Origin: Gamarada debralockiae
Lineage: Eukaryota > Ascomycota > Leotiomycetes > Helotiales > Hyphodiscaceae
NCBI GenBank assembly: GCA_002803225.1
Contig: NXFV01001802.1
Location: 1-64,000 of the forward strand
DNA length: 64,000 nucleotides
Reading direction: 5' to 3'
Below the pieces are notes generated by a model. It saw nothing but the letters and a program-made list of their open reading frames with translations, did not search any database and had not been told where the DNA came from. Below, piece by piece: positions 36,129-47,369 of this stretch. The position numbers and the translations under genes were made by a program. Each line of letters opens with the position of its first letter. Position 1 is the first letter of the stretch.

Positions 36129-36995
36129 TGTTTTCGAGTACTGAGCCTTATTGAATTGTTGGGGATTGTATGCTGCATGGGGAAAGAGCCAGGGAAGGCC
36201 CTGACATCTCCTAAGTGACGAATCTTGGGAGACTTAAGATCGCAGCTCGGACGCGGTGCTATTTAGGACAGTCTGTCGGTTCATGACCTGCGTCCATAGT
36301 CATCCTGAGTGTTGAAGTTCTCTGCGTCGGCGCTGTGCGACTGCATTCATTTTTTGGGCCGTGGAAGCAAGGTGTGAAATCATCTTCAAATGCATCTTTC
36401 GCTGTTGGCAGGTTGGGCGGTGAGCTACAGCAGAAACAGGGCTGTAGGAAAGGAGCCAGCTTCGCAAGAAATTTCGTTCCTAGACAGTCAACAAGAAAAC
36501 GCTCTTAGAATATTAGTGGCTTCAGTAAACTTATACAAAAGTCAAAGTTCTTTTGGGAGGCAAAGCTTTTGGCTTCTTGTGAATAAAAATCAGAGAATAG
36601 AAACTTGTGATGCCTTGTGCATTAAGGCACCATTGGGTTCTGGAGTGTGCACAGTAGCCAACCTCCACTCTCCGTTATCACAAGCTCACAGCAAGTCCAG
36701 GCCGTCAAACCGATTTTCATTTGTGGCATGCTCAATGTAAAAGAGAGGACGCCTAGCACGATCAGGCCAACACGAAAATGCTGCCAGGCAATAATACATC
36801 CTGGATGGGCGTTCTGCTCTGCATGTCTCTCCAATAGAGTCAAATGAACTCGAACCCCTCAATAAGACTCGTTCATTCAGGTCATGCCTCGTCCGCCTCA
36901 CTGATTAGCATTTCTCCTTTACAATCCCTACATAGCTCATCTTCCAAGAACTCAATGAATCCATAAACAATATTATCTACGTTTATTCAAAATTG
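36129..36995. promoter_or_regulatory. Divergent promoter region of module 1
   Basis: 867 bp lie between the start codons of the C2H2-DUF6590 gene (minus) and the five-Cys finger gene (plus). No coding frame is credible. The same arrangement recurs at 40840-41761. Confidence 0.4.
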
Positions 36996-38369
36996 ATGGC
37001 AACCTCGCGGAAAGCTGTGATGAAGAAATCCCAAACAAAACCGAGATGCTTTCGATGCTGGTTCAAGCAAGTGGATGTTAGTATTTCTTAAGCCTTACAG
37101 GGCCGACCAGCAATTAATTTTGAAATAGTGCCACAGTGGCACGCTGTCTGGCAGCTGCATTGAATGTGGAGGAGGCGGACCACAGAATGTCATAGAACGT
37201 TTTGGTAATTTCTTCAATGGCGGTAATGCTTCCTTGCAGACTCTTTTAATGTCAAAGATCTAACGAAAAACAGCATTGATCGACTTCATGTCTCGTATTG
37301 CCGCGAACTTGTCCATCGCACTCGGATCCGAGGATTCATACTACAACATTCTCGAAATTCACAACACGACTACGACGGGGCTGAGCGAGCCCCACATTAT
37401 TGAGGTCCACGGGGACTATGACGCCTCCAGCACAAAGCTGGAATACCCAATCGACCAGATGGTATGGATGTCCTACACGTCCGATATACGTGAGAAGGAC
37501 GCTGCCACAAATCTTGTTACAAAGGCAATATTTGTCCGGGGCTACCTCGCCTTGCTCTTTGCTACAAATGTCACGGAACAAGTAAAGCTCCTCCGAGACG
37601 GAGTATACGTATACGAAAGCCTTTCTGGAAGCGACCTCAGCCTGCATCTCACCAACTTTATCCTGTTCCGCCTCAACAGGTTGATCCCCGATGTCATGAA
37701 CGCTGTGTTGCGAAAAGGGCATTTTAGTGATGAGAAATATTTGCTGGATATTGGTGCTGCTTCTGCCCTGCTTTATACTGGGTTAATGGATACTTGCGAT
37801 GGTCTTGTGAGAGGTAGACTCAAGCCACTCTGTGTAAGTTATTATAACTCCATTTAATCAAAGTACACTAACACCTCTGACGAACATAGGGAGGACCTGA
37901 ACTTGCAGACATTCTCTTTCAGCAGGTTCAGTCGGCCGCGATACTCCTCGAGCAACATATAGGTTGCAACTTCAATTGGTCGGCACATCTCATGAGTCCC
38001 TTGGAGAATCTTAGATCCATTACCATGACAACAAACACGGTCCTCACACTCGAGAGACGGTTTCACGATGCGAAAACCGCTTCTCCCAAGAGTTCGCCGT
38101 CAACAACTTTCGACGTCGAGAATACATTAGCTTCCTCGGCTGATAAACTGTCTATCCTAGACATTGGACTAGAGAATAGCATACCACCGGCAACCACCGA
38201 GGGGCTTTCCATCACTGGATCGATCCCATTCCATACTTCAGAGAAAAATCGCTTCTTTATTGCCACTGGAGCCGCTGGTAAAATGGCATCCCAAGTCTCG
38301 GATTCCTTTGATTTCACTCCGTGGAATCACTGGGCCGAGCTAAACAACGATACGTGGCGTCAATCCTGA
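36996..38369 (+). CDS. Five-cysteine finger protein, copy 1 (function unknown)
   Basis: Four exons (36996-37076, 37129-37204, 37274-37833, 37890-38369) give about 398 residues. Cys 18, 21, 28, 37 and 40 form C-x2-C-x6-C-x8-C-x2-C (CFRCWFKQVDC, SCIEC). This is the first five ligands of a Zn2Cys6 cluster, with no sixth Cys where one would be expected. A phase-0 intron falls exactly before the third Cys. The rest is a folded region with VRGYLALLF, then ILFRLNRLIPDVMNAVL, and a polar tail. Both the finger and the FRL..LI.DVM motif recur in the gene at 41762-43528, so they are paralogues. It may be a degenerate fungal regulator or a different zinc-binding fold. It is divergent from a DUF6590 gene. 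Confidence 0.72.
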
Positions 38370-39158
38370 GCCATCCATTCTGACCGTCCTGGACTACTTC
38401 CTGAACCGTTCATCTTTCTTTTCAGTTCTATTTTCTAATGCCATTCCTTTTGAACCACTTTCCTGAGTTCGGTCCCTAATTTGATGATGAAGTGAATATT
38501 TTGTTGCAATGCTGGACATGCAGCTCGAAGCTGTGGTTCCTGTCAATCTGTCCTTCCTTCGGTAGTCATGGCAACTCTTGATCGAGTACGCGGATACTTT
38601 GAATTTAGCACCTTAGCTATAAAACCGAGATTCATAAAGGATAACTGTTTGAGTGAATTGAATCCGATGAAATTTCCGGCGACGTTCGATTGTCGCCTCG
38701 CAATTCAGGCAGATGTACACGTGACATACACGGTTTTTGGGCTTGAGGAACATGGCTTGAAGGGAAACAGTGAAATGTGGGAGCTTGCGAATACAGATTC
38801 CCTCTTTACTGAAGATTGCGCTCTGCCGCTGTGGCTAGCTTCACTCTCACAACTAAATGAGCTCTGGGCAAAGTTGTTTCGGCAGCTACCAAAAGTTGCC
38901 AAGCCCCACTGAAAGCCTTCATTTCTCCCTCCCAAATATCTTCTGTATCAATGGGCACACAAATTAAGTGCCCCGTGCACTTGTAACATCGTGAAGTCCG
39001 CCTTTTCAAAGGCAGACTATAGATGGGCGTCGCCTCTATAATGCAAACCATCCAAGCAGACACGTTTGTACAGTACTCTATATGCCAACGCTATATTCAA
39101 TCCGTACCACCCGTCCACCCCGTTTTTAGGCAGTTCTTGCCTACGTCAATTCCATCAT
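38370..39158. other. Convergent intergenic region
   Basis: The 3' ends of the finger gene (plus) and the DUF6590 gene (minus) face each other here. A 114-codon plus-strand frame (38568-38912) shows no motif, and I do not call it. Confidence 0.35.
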
Positions 39159-40839
39159 TTATCGTCGCTGTCTCCGATCAGGATCTCTGCCTTTGTCTCT
39201 TCGTGTTGAGCTCTGCCATGCAGGTGTAGTCGTCCTAAAATCTGTCATAGCTTCCTCTTCTCGCAAAGGCGGTTGATCCCAAGAGGGCAATTGCGTAGCA
39301 TAATAGCCAGTGCCTTGTCCACCACCATAGCTATTTGTATAGGCTGGGATCGCTGAGTATCCGCCTGTGGGATATTGAGGAGGATCATACCCAGAGGTGT
39401 AATTAGTAGTCGAGTCATAGGGTACCGTTGAGGAGCCCATACTCGGAGTCGGAGTCGGGGGCTGAGGCTGGTCTGAACCAGCTGCAACTGCATAGGGAGT
39501 TGCGTAATATGAAATGGCAGGCGAAGGCGGAGGGTAGCCGCTAGTGGAGCCATATGCAGAGGGGCTGTATACAGATGCACCCGGGTTCCAATCACCAGCA
39601 TTTCCATACCCGGTCGTCGCCATACCGTAGCCGCCAGAAAGCGATGCATAGCTCTGGGGATCGAAGGAGCTATTCGAGGGTGTGAATGCCGGTGCCGACT
39701 CGTAAGTATTATTTTCTTCGGAAGCTTCTTGGAGATTGGATTCAGTCCCACCAAGGAAACACTCAACAAAGTATCTCTTCAAGCGTGGGATGTGCTCTGT
39801 AGGAATGCGGCCAACCTTCATGACCTTAAAATTATGCTCTATCGTATGAACCCGACCGAAGTTGATGCGTGACATCGGGTCGATGACCTCTCCCGCAGCT
39901 TCGACAATGATTGGGAAGGGATCTTTGACCAAATTTTCTCTAGGTAGAGGTGGTGGCTTGTTCTTCTTACTATCGTAGACTGCGGCGTGATCGCCAGGGG
40001 TGATCCCACGTTTATTGGTTCCTTGCCAGCCGTATGTGTTCAGTGGGGCACATGAACAACATCCTTTTTGTTCCTGGACGACAACAAAATGGCGAACTTT
40101 TGAGAAAACCTTTTCTCCCATGCTTGATGTGGTTACAAAAGAATCGTCTCGAGCATTACTCCCCGCAGGCTCTGCCCACATCATTTTGAAAACTCGTCCA
40201 ACTTTGAAAAATTTACGTCCGTCATTAATGACTTCAAAACCTATAAAATTGAGTCAGCACCGAAAATGCTCTTCAATGTCTCGTCGACACTTACGACTGT
40301 CTGATTTCAGAGCCTGCTCCCGGGGTCCACTCGTCGCTATGGGGTTGCTCGTATAGGTAGGATTGGGGAGGGGAGTCGCTGGTCCTGAAATACGCATATT
40401 TTGCATTCGCCCCTCGACGGTAGCTGTGTCTGACGTTTCGTATTCATAGGTAGAGTTGTAATTACCGGTGACGCTGTATGCCATTTCTGCAGAGGTATTG
40501 AGTGGAGCATGGCCGGTGATATTCGCAGATGGATAGGTGGGGTTCGACGGTGTTGTTTGAGCGGGATAGTTGTCCCAATTCGAGAACTCGTGTTGCGATG
40601 TCGATGGTTGACCTTCCAATACTTCAGCTGTAAGTTCTTCTCTTAGGAATTCCATACTCACCACTGTCAGATTGAGGCACCAACTGCTGGGTTTGAGGCC
40701 GATCATATTGATACTCGGTTACCCCAGAAGCTGTCTTCCGAGTCTTGTACCAACCAAGTTGCTCATCATATAGCCAGTCAGACCAGGACTTCGTGTGCGA
40801 TGCTCTTTTACTTCTGTGCTTAGACGTTTTAGATGACAT
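39159..40839 (-). CDS. DUF6590 protein with Tyr/Gly/Pro-rich tail
   Basis: Exons in transcript order are 40839-40662, 40627-40295 and 40240-39159, about 530 residues. The N-terminus has a Trp/Tyr-rich segment (SWSDWLYDEQLGWYKTR) of a type I associate with DUF6590 proteins. The DUF6590 domain (about 171-335) shows FFKVGRVFKMMW, FSKVRHFVVVQE, CSCAPLNTYGWQG, DHAAVY and FGRVHTIEHNFKVMKVGRI. The last 190 residues are low-complexity Tyr/Ser/Gly/Pro/Thr (SLSGGYGMATTGYGNAG, TNYTSGYDPPQYPTGGY) ending in an Arg/Asp cluster. The first intron is only 34 bp (40661-40628, GTGAGT...TTACAG), unusually short but needed to keep frame. It is divergent across 922 bp from the finger gene at 41762. Confidence 0.82.
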
Positions 40840-41761
40840 CTTGTCCCGGCGTCTTCAAGGAGGTTGGAAGCTTCGGCTGAGCTTCAAGGTGTTCACCCAG
40901 AGACTCTGGAACCTTCGACGAAACCACAACGCGGGTGGCATATTACTTGAGGGGACCGAAATTTCATGTATCTGGTGTAGGGAACTATGTTGATGATTCT
41001 GTTGCACATGTTGTATGGCGTAAGGTTGGTTGAGTTGAAGCTTCAGATGCCACCAAAAGCTGGCCTCATATATTGCCTGAGGTTTAAATTGCTTTTTTCA
41101 GGCCTCAATCAACCACATCTCGAAGTGCTCCCCACTCTTTGCTGTCTGAGAGCATTCAGATACCAGCAGAGAAAACTTAACCATTCAAAAGCAGCCACCT
41201 CCCCGTATCTTATTCTTCAAATGCATGCTAGCCTCTCTTATCAGAATGCTCTGCGTATGTCCAAGATGGTACAATGGCTTCACCGCGGCCAGGTCCCTGC
41301 CGTGACGCGAGCCTAACTTGACTTTGCGGCCCAATCATCCAGCTCCACAATTACTATCATGTGCTGTTCTGCGCTTCCAGTGGTTAAATATCTCGTTTTT
41401 AGCCAGACTGTCATGTACTATGGAAATTTCCAGCGAAGCTTGTCAACGTGTCAGGCTTTGTGCAGAGAAGTTCAGCCACTCCGTTCGTTTTCGTGCTTAA
41501 GCGCGGCCGCATATAAAGAAAGAAACCTCGCGGTGTATGGTATTTCGAGCTGTTAATCCGGCCGCGTACCAAGAGTAGCATATAGCACACGAGAATCGCC
41601 CCGACTATTCATTCTTCCGAAGCTCTGTCGTGATATTTTTCTCCACCTTCCGATCCCCACCCCCCTTCTTTGAACGCGGTCGCTCCCCTTCGCCGAGTAG
41701 GACTCATTTCATTAGCTACTCTCAACACTCTCCCTCCCTCAAGTGGGCAGTCTCACTGAAC
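40840..41761. promoter_or_regulatory. Divergent promoter region of module 2
   Basis: 922 bp lie between the two start codons. A TATAAAG occurs at 41512-41518 on the plus strand, followed by C/T-rich leader text up to the ATG at 41762. No coding frame is credible here. Confidence 0.45.
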
Positions 41762-43528
41762 ATGAGTGGAATTTCGAACGAGTTGTACTGCTGCTATCCA
41801 TGTTGGGCGGGCAAGCATAAAGTAAGTGCTCGAAGTTTCAACCCCGTCGACGATGTAATCTGATCAAGTTTATAGTGTGATCGGAGTACCTCCACCGGCC
41901 CTTGTACGAGATGCAATAGCCGTCTTCTCCGGGGAAGCAGTAATTTTCACGCGAGTCCTGCGCGGATGCCGGATTTTCCCGAACAACGTATGATAATCAC
42001 AAACCCTCTTGTGTTCCTACTAACCCTGCTTAAAGGGATACAAGAACAATTGCGCAAAGAAGGTTGGTCGGAACTTCTACGTTCCCTTGATACACATGTC
42101 CCTAATACTAGTGTTCTGCACCTTGACTTCCGCTGTTCCTCGTCCAATGCCACGACAAATCAAACCTCTAGTCTCATGGTCGATACGGTCTCTCTCGACA
42201 TCCGTGGTGCCTATACGCATCGCAACCAGGACCTCACCGCTCAACTCGACCAAGCACTCTGGCGATATTTCTCTGTCAAACTTGAAGCCAGAGAGGCACA
42301 GTCAGAACTCATTTACCATGCTGTTCTTGCGGGCGGCTACCTACATCTGCTAGGCTCAGCTGTTGCATTGTTTCCACAAGTTCGGGTATCGATGGATGGA
42401 ACGCCTGTTGAATGCGAATCTGTTGAGTACCGTTTGGATTTGCAACTTAAGCGTCTTATCGTCTTCCGACTTGGCGATCTTATCACGGACGTCATGAAAT
42501 CAGTTCGGCTCGATCCTCCATCTAGCATACAGCCAAGGACTTCCTCTATGCCATATGCTGCCGCCGCCATCTTGCAATATGAAGTTGAACATGCAAGAAG
42601 TGGTCTGGGCCTCAAAACGGGAGCATTTGCTGAACACGTGATCGACGTAAGCAATACTCTATTAGCACCTAATCTCAAGTATCATATTGACTCCTTTCAC
42701 GATCAGTCAATATCAAAAGGCCCCACTTTGAACTGGCTTTCGACCATTGATAGTGAATTGAAAGACCGCCTAGCCAGAGACTGTGGCAGATACACTGATT
42801 GGAGATCTGTGTTTGAGGGGTCTACCAACCAACTTCGTCGTCGTGCAGGGCAAATATCAATCGTCGCTCATCTATCTCAATCCTTGTTTAGTCCTGAGCA
42901 TCATAGAGAACCTCACATTCCCCTTCCCCCGCGCCCGCCGCCCTATGCTCAAGAACTGCAGCCTCCAATGCGACGATCGGCACCACGGAGATTATCTGGC
43001 CGAGTCTTGTTGATGAACAGAAATTCGACGAGTCCAAGCCCCGCACTCCCAAATTCCTCTTCATACTTTACGCCTAGTACTGCGGGAACGAATGCACCTT
43101 CCTCCACCACAACGGATTCATACACTCTTAATCCGCCGAATGGGCTCGCAAATTACCCTATCAGATCACAGAAGCCCCCTCGCTCTCCTCGTGCTTCCTC
43201 ATACTATACGCCTCGTACAGTTGCTGGAAACTACTGGATTGGCTCTAGTACAAATCAGCAACCACTATCCAACGAATTTCTCAATCTTGAGATGTCCAAA
43301 ACTTTGCAGCCTCACAGCAACCAAACTCCTCCCAGGTTCACCTCCCAGGGTGAACAAGGAACCCAGACCGAGGAGTTTTTTGAATCCCAGGTTGCTATCA
43401 ACTCATTCCAGAGCGAAGAGGATGTCCAGGCTGGGATTTTCACGGAATCTTCATTTCCTTTTATCAACACCGAGGACCATGATATTGCCGGGGAGGAGGC
43501 ATACATGGGTCCCGGTTTCTTTTTCTGA
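41762..43528 (+). CDS. Five-cysteine finger protein, copy 2 (function unknown)
   Basis: Two exons (41762-41821, 41876-43528) give about 570 residues. Cys 11, 14, 21, 30 and 33 repeat the C-x2-C-x6-C-x8-C-x2-C pattern of the gene at 36996 (CYPCWAGKHKC, PCTRC), again without a sixth Cys. The only intron (54 bp, phase 0) again falls exactly before the third Cys. VSLDIRGAY, LAGGYLHLL and LIVFRLGDLITDVMKSV align with copy 1. The C-terminal 230 residues are Pro/Ser/Thr/Asn-rich, without copy 1's ending. Homology between the copies is old: only short motifs survive. A nuclear DNA-binding role is possible but unproven. Confidence 0.78.
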
Positions 43529-45219
43529 CGTGGCCTAAACTGGCCCGACCCCCAGTCCTTGACTGAATTTCTCACCAAGGCCTGGGTCTGTACAAATAGA
43601 TTTTCTTTATCTCCTTGGTTGAGGTTTCCTCCCATATCTTATACGACAGGCATGAAAGAAGGATCAGGCTTCGAAGACGATCAGCGGTCCATAGTTCAAC
43701 GAATTTCCTTGGTTGGCATTCACAGGACACACAGCTACGATTATGACGTTAATGATATGCTCTATTTTTCTTTCATTGTGTCATTACCTTAGTACGCCTC
43801 ACACTCTTGAGGTTATATCACAATCGAATGGGAACGTTCCACCAAATGAGTGTTCATGTGACGTGTTGAATGAACGATGGACAAATAACACGGATCCATC
43901 AGAGGAGGCTTAAACACCCACTTATCATTTTTCAAAATATTTGATTGTGTCTTGATTTTCCATTGTTTGAGTTGAATTACAAAGCAACAGATTCAAGTGG
44001 TCCGTGGAAAATCACAGTCCTTTGTCCAGATATTTACGCCCCATTCTGCTCTAATTCCACTGAGCTTTCCGAAAAATGGCTTATGTATTGGAGTTTCTTG
44101 AAAAGACTTCTTTTGGAAGCCCCAAAACATTGAATTGACAAAACACACTGGAGTCTTTGATGGCGCCTGAGAGTTCTGGTAACTCACTTGCAGGTAGTTG
44201 CCTTCTTTCGCGATTATCACTCCAGCCGAGCTCCAATTACTTTAAATTCTCACCCCGTCATGGTGCAAGGATTAAGATTTCTAAACAATCCGGAAATTCT
44301 CAAATCGCGGCACTAACTCAAGTCCACCATCACCAATTTGCAGCTAAATCAAAATCTCTGCTGTCCGTCTCAGTCGATCACTTCAACATAACTCCGACGC
44401 CATGACCGATGCTGTGCTACTTCAACTCAATCGGCTCCCCCGGCGATGACGAAGAATAGTACGAAGACCATGAGAAGGGTTACATTGTACGGCCAGCGAC
44501 TTGGCACAAAGTCACTGTTCGGCAGAGTCTAATTTGATCGCTTACAAAAACCGTGAAGTATCGCAGTATTGGTGCATGGGAATCAAGGGCAACAGTCTCC
44601 TTTTGGATCTCGCAGGAGCGACTCCAAAACACACGAATACCGCTATATGGAAACCTGCGCTATCAAAAACCCAGGCATGACCTGCAGCAGCTAGAGTTCC
44701 ACTTCCATTCGTGTTCAAATCCGTTGACCATGTTCATATTGCGAACGAGCCACGAGGCTTGCTCATCCATGAAAATTGAGTAAGGTCTGATCGTAGGCAC
44801 CCAAGCAAAACCTTCCAAAATTTCGACCAGCGATAGAGGTGATGATCTCAGTACCGAGTAATATTATATGCTGAGATGCATTCGTCGATGATATGAGTAT
44901 TTTCGAGCACTCTAGAGCGTGCTTCTGTCTGGCGGGTCTTCAATGGCGGCGAGTACCTAAAAGGTTGAGTATCATGCTCGAGGCTCTGGATGCAAGTATG
45001 ATTTCGAGCCGATAGCCGATGTAGAAGATGGCGTGAATGAGACAGCTTGATGGAAGCCTTCTTGATCCACCTCTAGTCATCCTTACTGTCTCCTCCGGCT
45101 GCATTGTAGGAAGGAGACAGGGCCACGGGCTAATTCGAAATCCTCCATGGAGCGTCGAGTTCTCCAAAGACTTCATATATAAAGCTGCAACAAACCTTGA
45201 GACACCAGGAGCCAAACAA
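43529..45219. other. Intergenic, nothing recognised
   Basis: 1.7 kb between the finger gene and the 3' end of the HET gene. Short frames on both strands show no motif or splice structure. Confidence 0.35.
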
Positions 45220-47148
45220 TCAAACAAGATCTACTTCATCGATTTTGAGGTCACGGTGCGGTGCGAAGTCTCCGGGCACCATAACCATAAGGTAGGAATA
45301 CATATGTGCCTGCAAAAAGCACGGGCTGATCAAGCGATACCCATCAGCAACTCTTCTCAAGACGAAAGGACTCATGCCGCCCTGGAGGTAGTAAATTTGA
45401 TCGCCATTCTGGGCGTAGCAGTTTCCCGCAACAACTCCTGTATTTCCCCTTTCCGTGACAAACATTTGGCATCCGTGCACTAAGGAGAACATTGTTCGTT
45501 CAAAGGATATGAGCTTTGATGGTCCGTTTACAACATCCGCGAATAGATCTTTGGCTCCTGGAAATTTGCGCCAAGAGATGTATTGCTCATATAATGTTGG
45601 CGAAATTGCGAGGCTATCAGGTCCTTTGCGTAGCAGGGAGGAGTGAAAAACATCTGATTTTTGGATGGACGATAAAGAAATCGACGAAACTTTCTGCCAA
45701 AACCAGTTCTCCCAATCAATTATAATGTCCAAAAGTCTGGCTGTGAGGTCCGCAGGGTTGTTTAAGCCTGTCACTGCGTCGCCAACACTGCTCAACGACA
45801 CGATATCTTCAAGAAACGATCCGGCCAAAACAAGGTGGGAATCATTTCTTTGGAAGAGACCTGATCTACTCCAAGATATATTGTTGCAATCGATATGTAT
45901 ATGCATAGCATCCTCTCGTTTTCGGAAAGTAGATGGTACATGGGTCATGCGCCATAACGTCTTGTCGTGAGCCCATGGCTGCCGTAAATCTGGCACCCAT
46001 GACGGTAGTTCACCCGTCCGGCCGGAATCTGCACACGCACTGAGAACATCCAATGACTTTGTTCTGACAATTCGTTTAATAGCCCATTCTCTGTATACTG
46101 TCTCGACAGGCTTAGAGTAATTGATTTCAACGTCATCCGTATCTTCGACGACGCCTAAGATAGCATATAACTTATCACGAGGATCAGAACAACTCGCTCC
46201 TTGAGTATGACGAAGCACAGTCAGAAGGTTCGATGTGTTGACGTCAGAGACGGCGTTCAAAGTAACTTGGGTGACTCTATGTGCTCCCATGACAGGGAAG
46301 AACCTTCGAAGTTCCGTTGAAGTCGCTGAGTGGGGCCGGAGGATGAATCTCGCTGCGTCTTCGATTACGGACCAGGGAACCTCGATCCCCCCACATAAAA
46401 ATATAGCTTCCTGGGACACACCAAGTTCCTGGATAATCCAGAGGCGCTCAAACCAAGATCTGTTGAACAGTCGTGAAAGGTGCGCCCAAGCATTGACATC
46501 GGCAAGCGGGTTATCATGGCGATCTTTCTGAGAACTCTCAACAAGCATCTGAACGACTTCTTCCGTGTTGGCAACATTGCTTGCAGATGATAGGTGCATT
46601 GCAATTTTGGCAGCTGCCAACGTCAGAGCATATGATCCTTGTTCCAAGAGATCTATACCCCAAATCTCTTTTGCGAACTGCATTCGTGAGTCTATGGGCT
46701 CGCTGTAGTCACCAAGGTATATAATGACTCTCCTAGCACCTTGGTAAATTGATTTCATTCTCTGGACCTGCTCGCTTCGCTCCTTCGTGTTCTTTTGGTC
46801 AATACACAGTGCATCAATCCACAACAAGAGACGTCGATTTGCTGCTTGCCCTGTTCTCCGCTTTCGGAGATTTCGAAGAGCTGAGTGGAGATTTGGAGTG
46901 ACGTCAAATTGGTGACCAACGCGGCCACTGTTAAGAAAGATGGGAAGTTTCTGAGTATCGTCTCCCCAAGCGTAAGATAATGCTTCGTAGCTTGGGCATT
47001 CGTTCACGGAGTAGGTGTGTATGCTGCATATCATCATGCTTGTTGCAGCGCCAGGGTGAATTTCGATGAGTCTAAGGCCGGAAGACGGGTCTTCTAATCG
47101 ATCATAGCGGTACGATCCTGGGAAAGAGAAATGTGGGAAGCCGTCCAT
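45220..47148 (-). CDS. HET-domain (heterokaryon incompatibility) protein
   Basis: An intronless frame, 642 residues from the ATG at 47148. The frame stays open to an ATG at 47361, which would give 713 residues, but the extra part looks like leader. The HET domain is clear: YEALSYAWGDD near the start, then LHSALRNLRKRR, LLLWIDALCIDQKN, RSEQVQRMKSIYQGARRVIIYLGD. A block around WFERLWIIQELGVS follows, then ARFILRP, CSDPRDKLYAILGVV and a C-terminal regulatory part ending in a beta-rich YRLISPCF segment. HET proteins can trigger cell death when incompatible strains fuse; most genomic copies have no proven incompatibility role. It lies next to the DUF6590/finger modules and an AT-rich island. Confidence 0.93.
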   Translation of the reverse strand: MDGFPHFSFPGSYRYDRLEDPSSGLRLIEIHPGAATSMMICSIHTYSVNECPSYEALSYAWGDDTQKLPIFLNSGRVGHQFDVTPNLHSALRNLRKRRTGQAANRRLLLWIDALCIDQKNTKERSEQVQRMKSIYQGARRVIIYLGDYSEPIDSRMQFAKEIWGIDLLEQGSYALTLAAAKIAMHLSSASNVANTEEVVQMLVESSQKDRHDNPLADVNAWAHLSRLFNRSWFERLWIIQELGVSQEAIFLCGGIEVPWSVIEDAARFILRPHSATSTELRRFFPVMGAHRVTQVTLNAVSDVNTSNLLTVLRHTQGASCSDPRDKLYAILGVVEDTDDVEINYSKPVETVYREWAIKRIVRTKSLDVLSACADSGRTGELPSWVPDLRQPWAHDKTLWRMTHVPSTFRKREDAMHIHIDCNNISWSRSGLFQRNDSHLVLAGSFLEDIVSLSSVGDAVTGLNNPADLTARLLDIIIDWENWFWQKVSSISLSSIQKSDVFHSSLLRKGPDSLAISPTLYEQYISWRKFPGAKDLFADVVNGPSKLISFERTMFSLVHGCQMFVTERGNTGVVAGNCYAQNGDQIYYLQGGMSPFVLRRVADGYRLISPCFLQAHMYSYLMVMVPGDFAPHRDLKIDEVDLV

Positions 47149-47369
47149 TGGGACAATGGAGGCCTGCCTAGCATGAGTTGTGAGGATGAATTCGTCGTTA
47201 GTCCAGATGAATTGTAATGAGGCAACGAATAGAGAACTTTTTATATTGTGTAAAGACGTGTGGTAGTCGATGCCGGGTATTTTAATGTGAGGAGAGGATG
47301 GATTGAGAAGTTGGGGCGAAGTGAACGGCGCGTAGTGTCTCTGCCAGGTTGAGCTGCACAAGCGAGACT

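Noticed and set aside
38568..38912. 114-codon plus-strand frame between two convergent genes
   Set aside because: No motif, no splice structure and no similarity to the neighbours; likely chance.
43092..43538. 148-codon frame inside the finger gene
   Set aside because: Shadow of the real frame of the 41762-43528 gene, explained by its Pro/Ser-rich codons.
47149..47361. N-terminal extension of the HET protein to an ATG at 47361
   Set aside because: The extra 71 codons lack the HET-protein start pattern, which begins at the ATG at 47148; kept only as an alternative.
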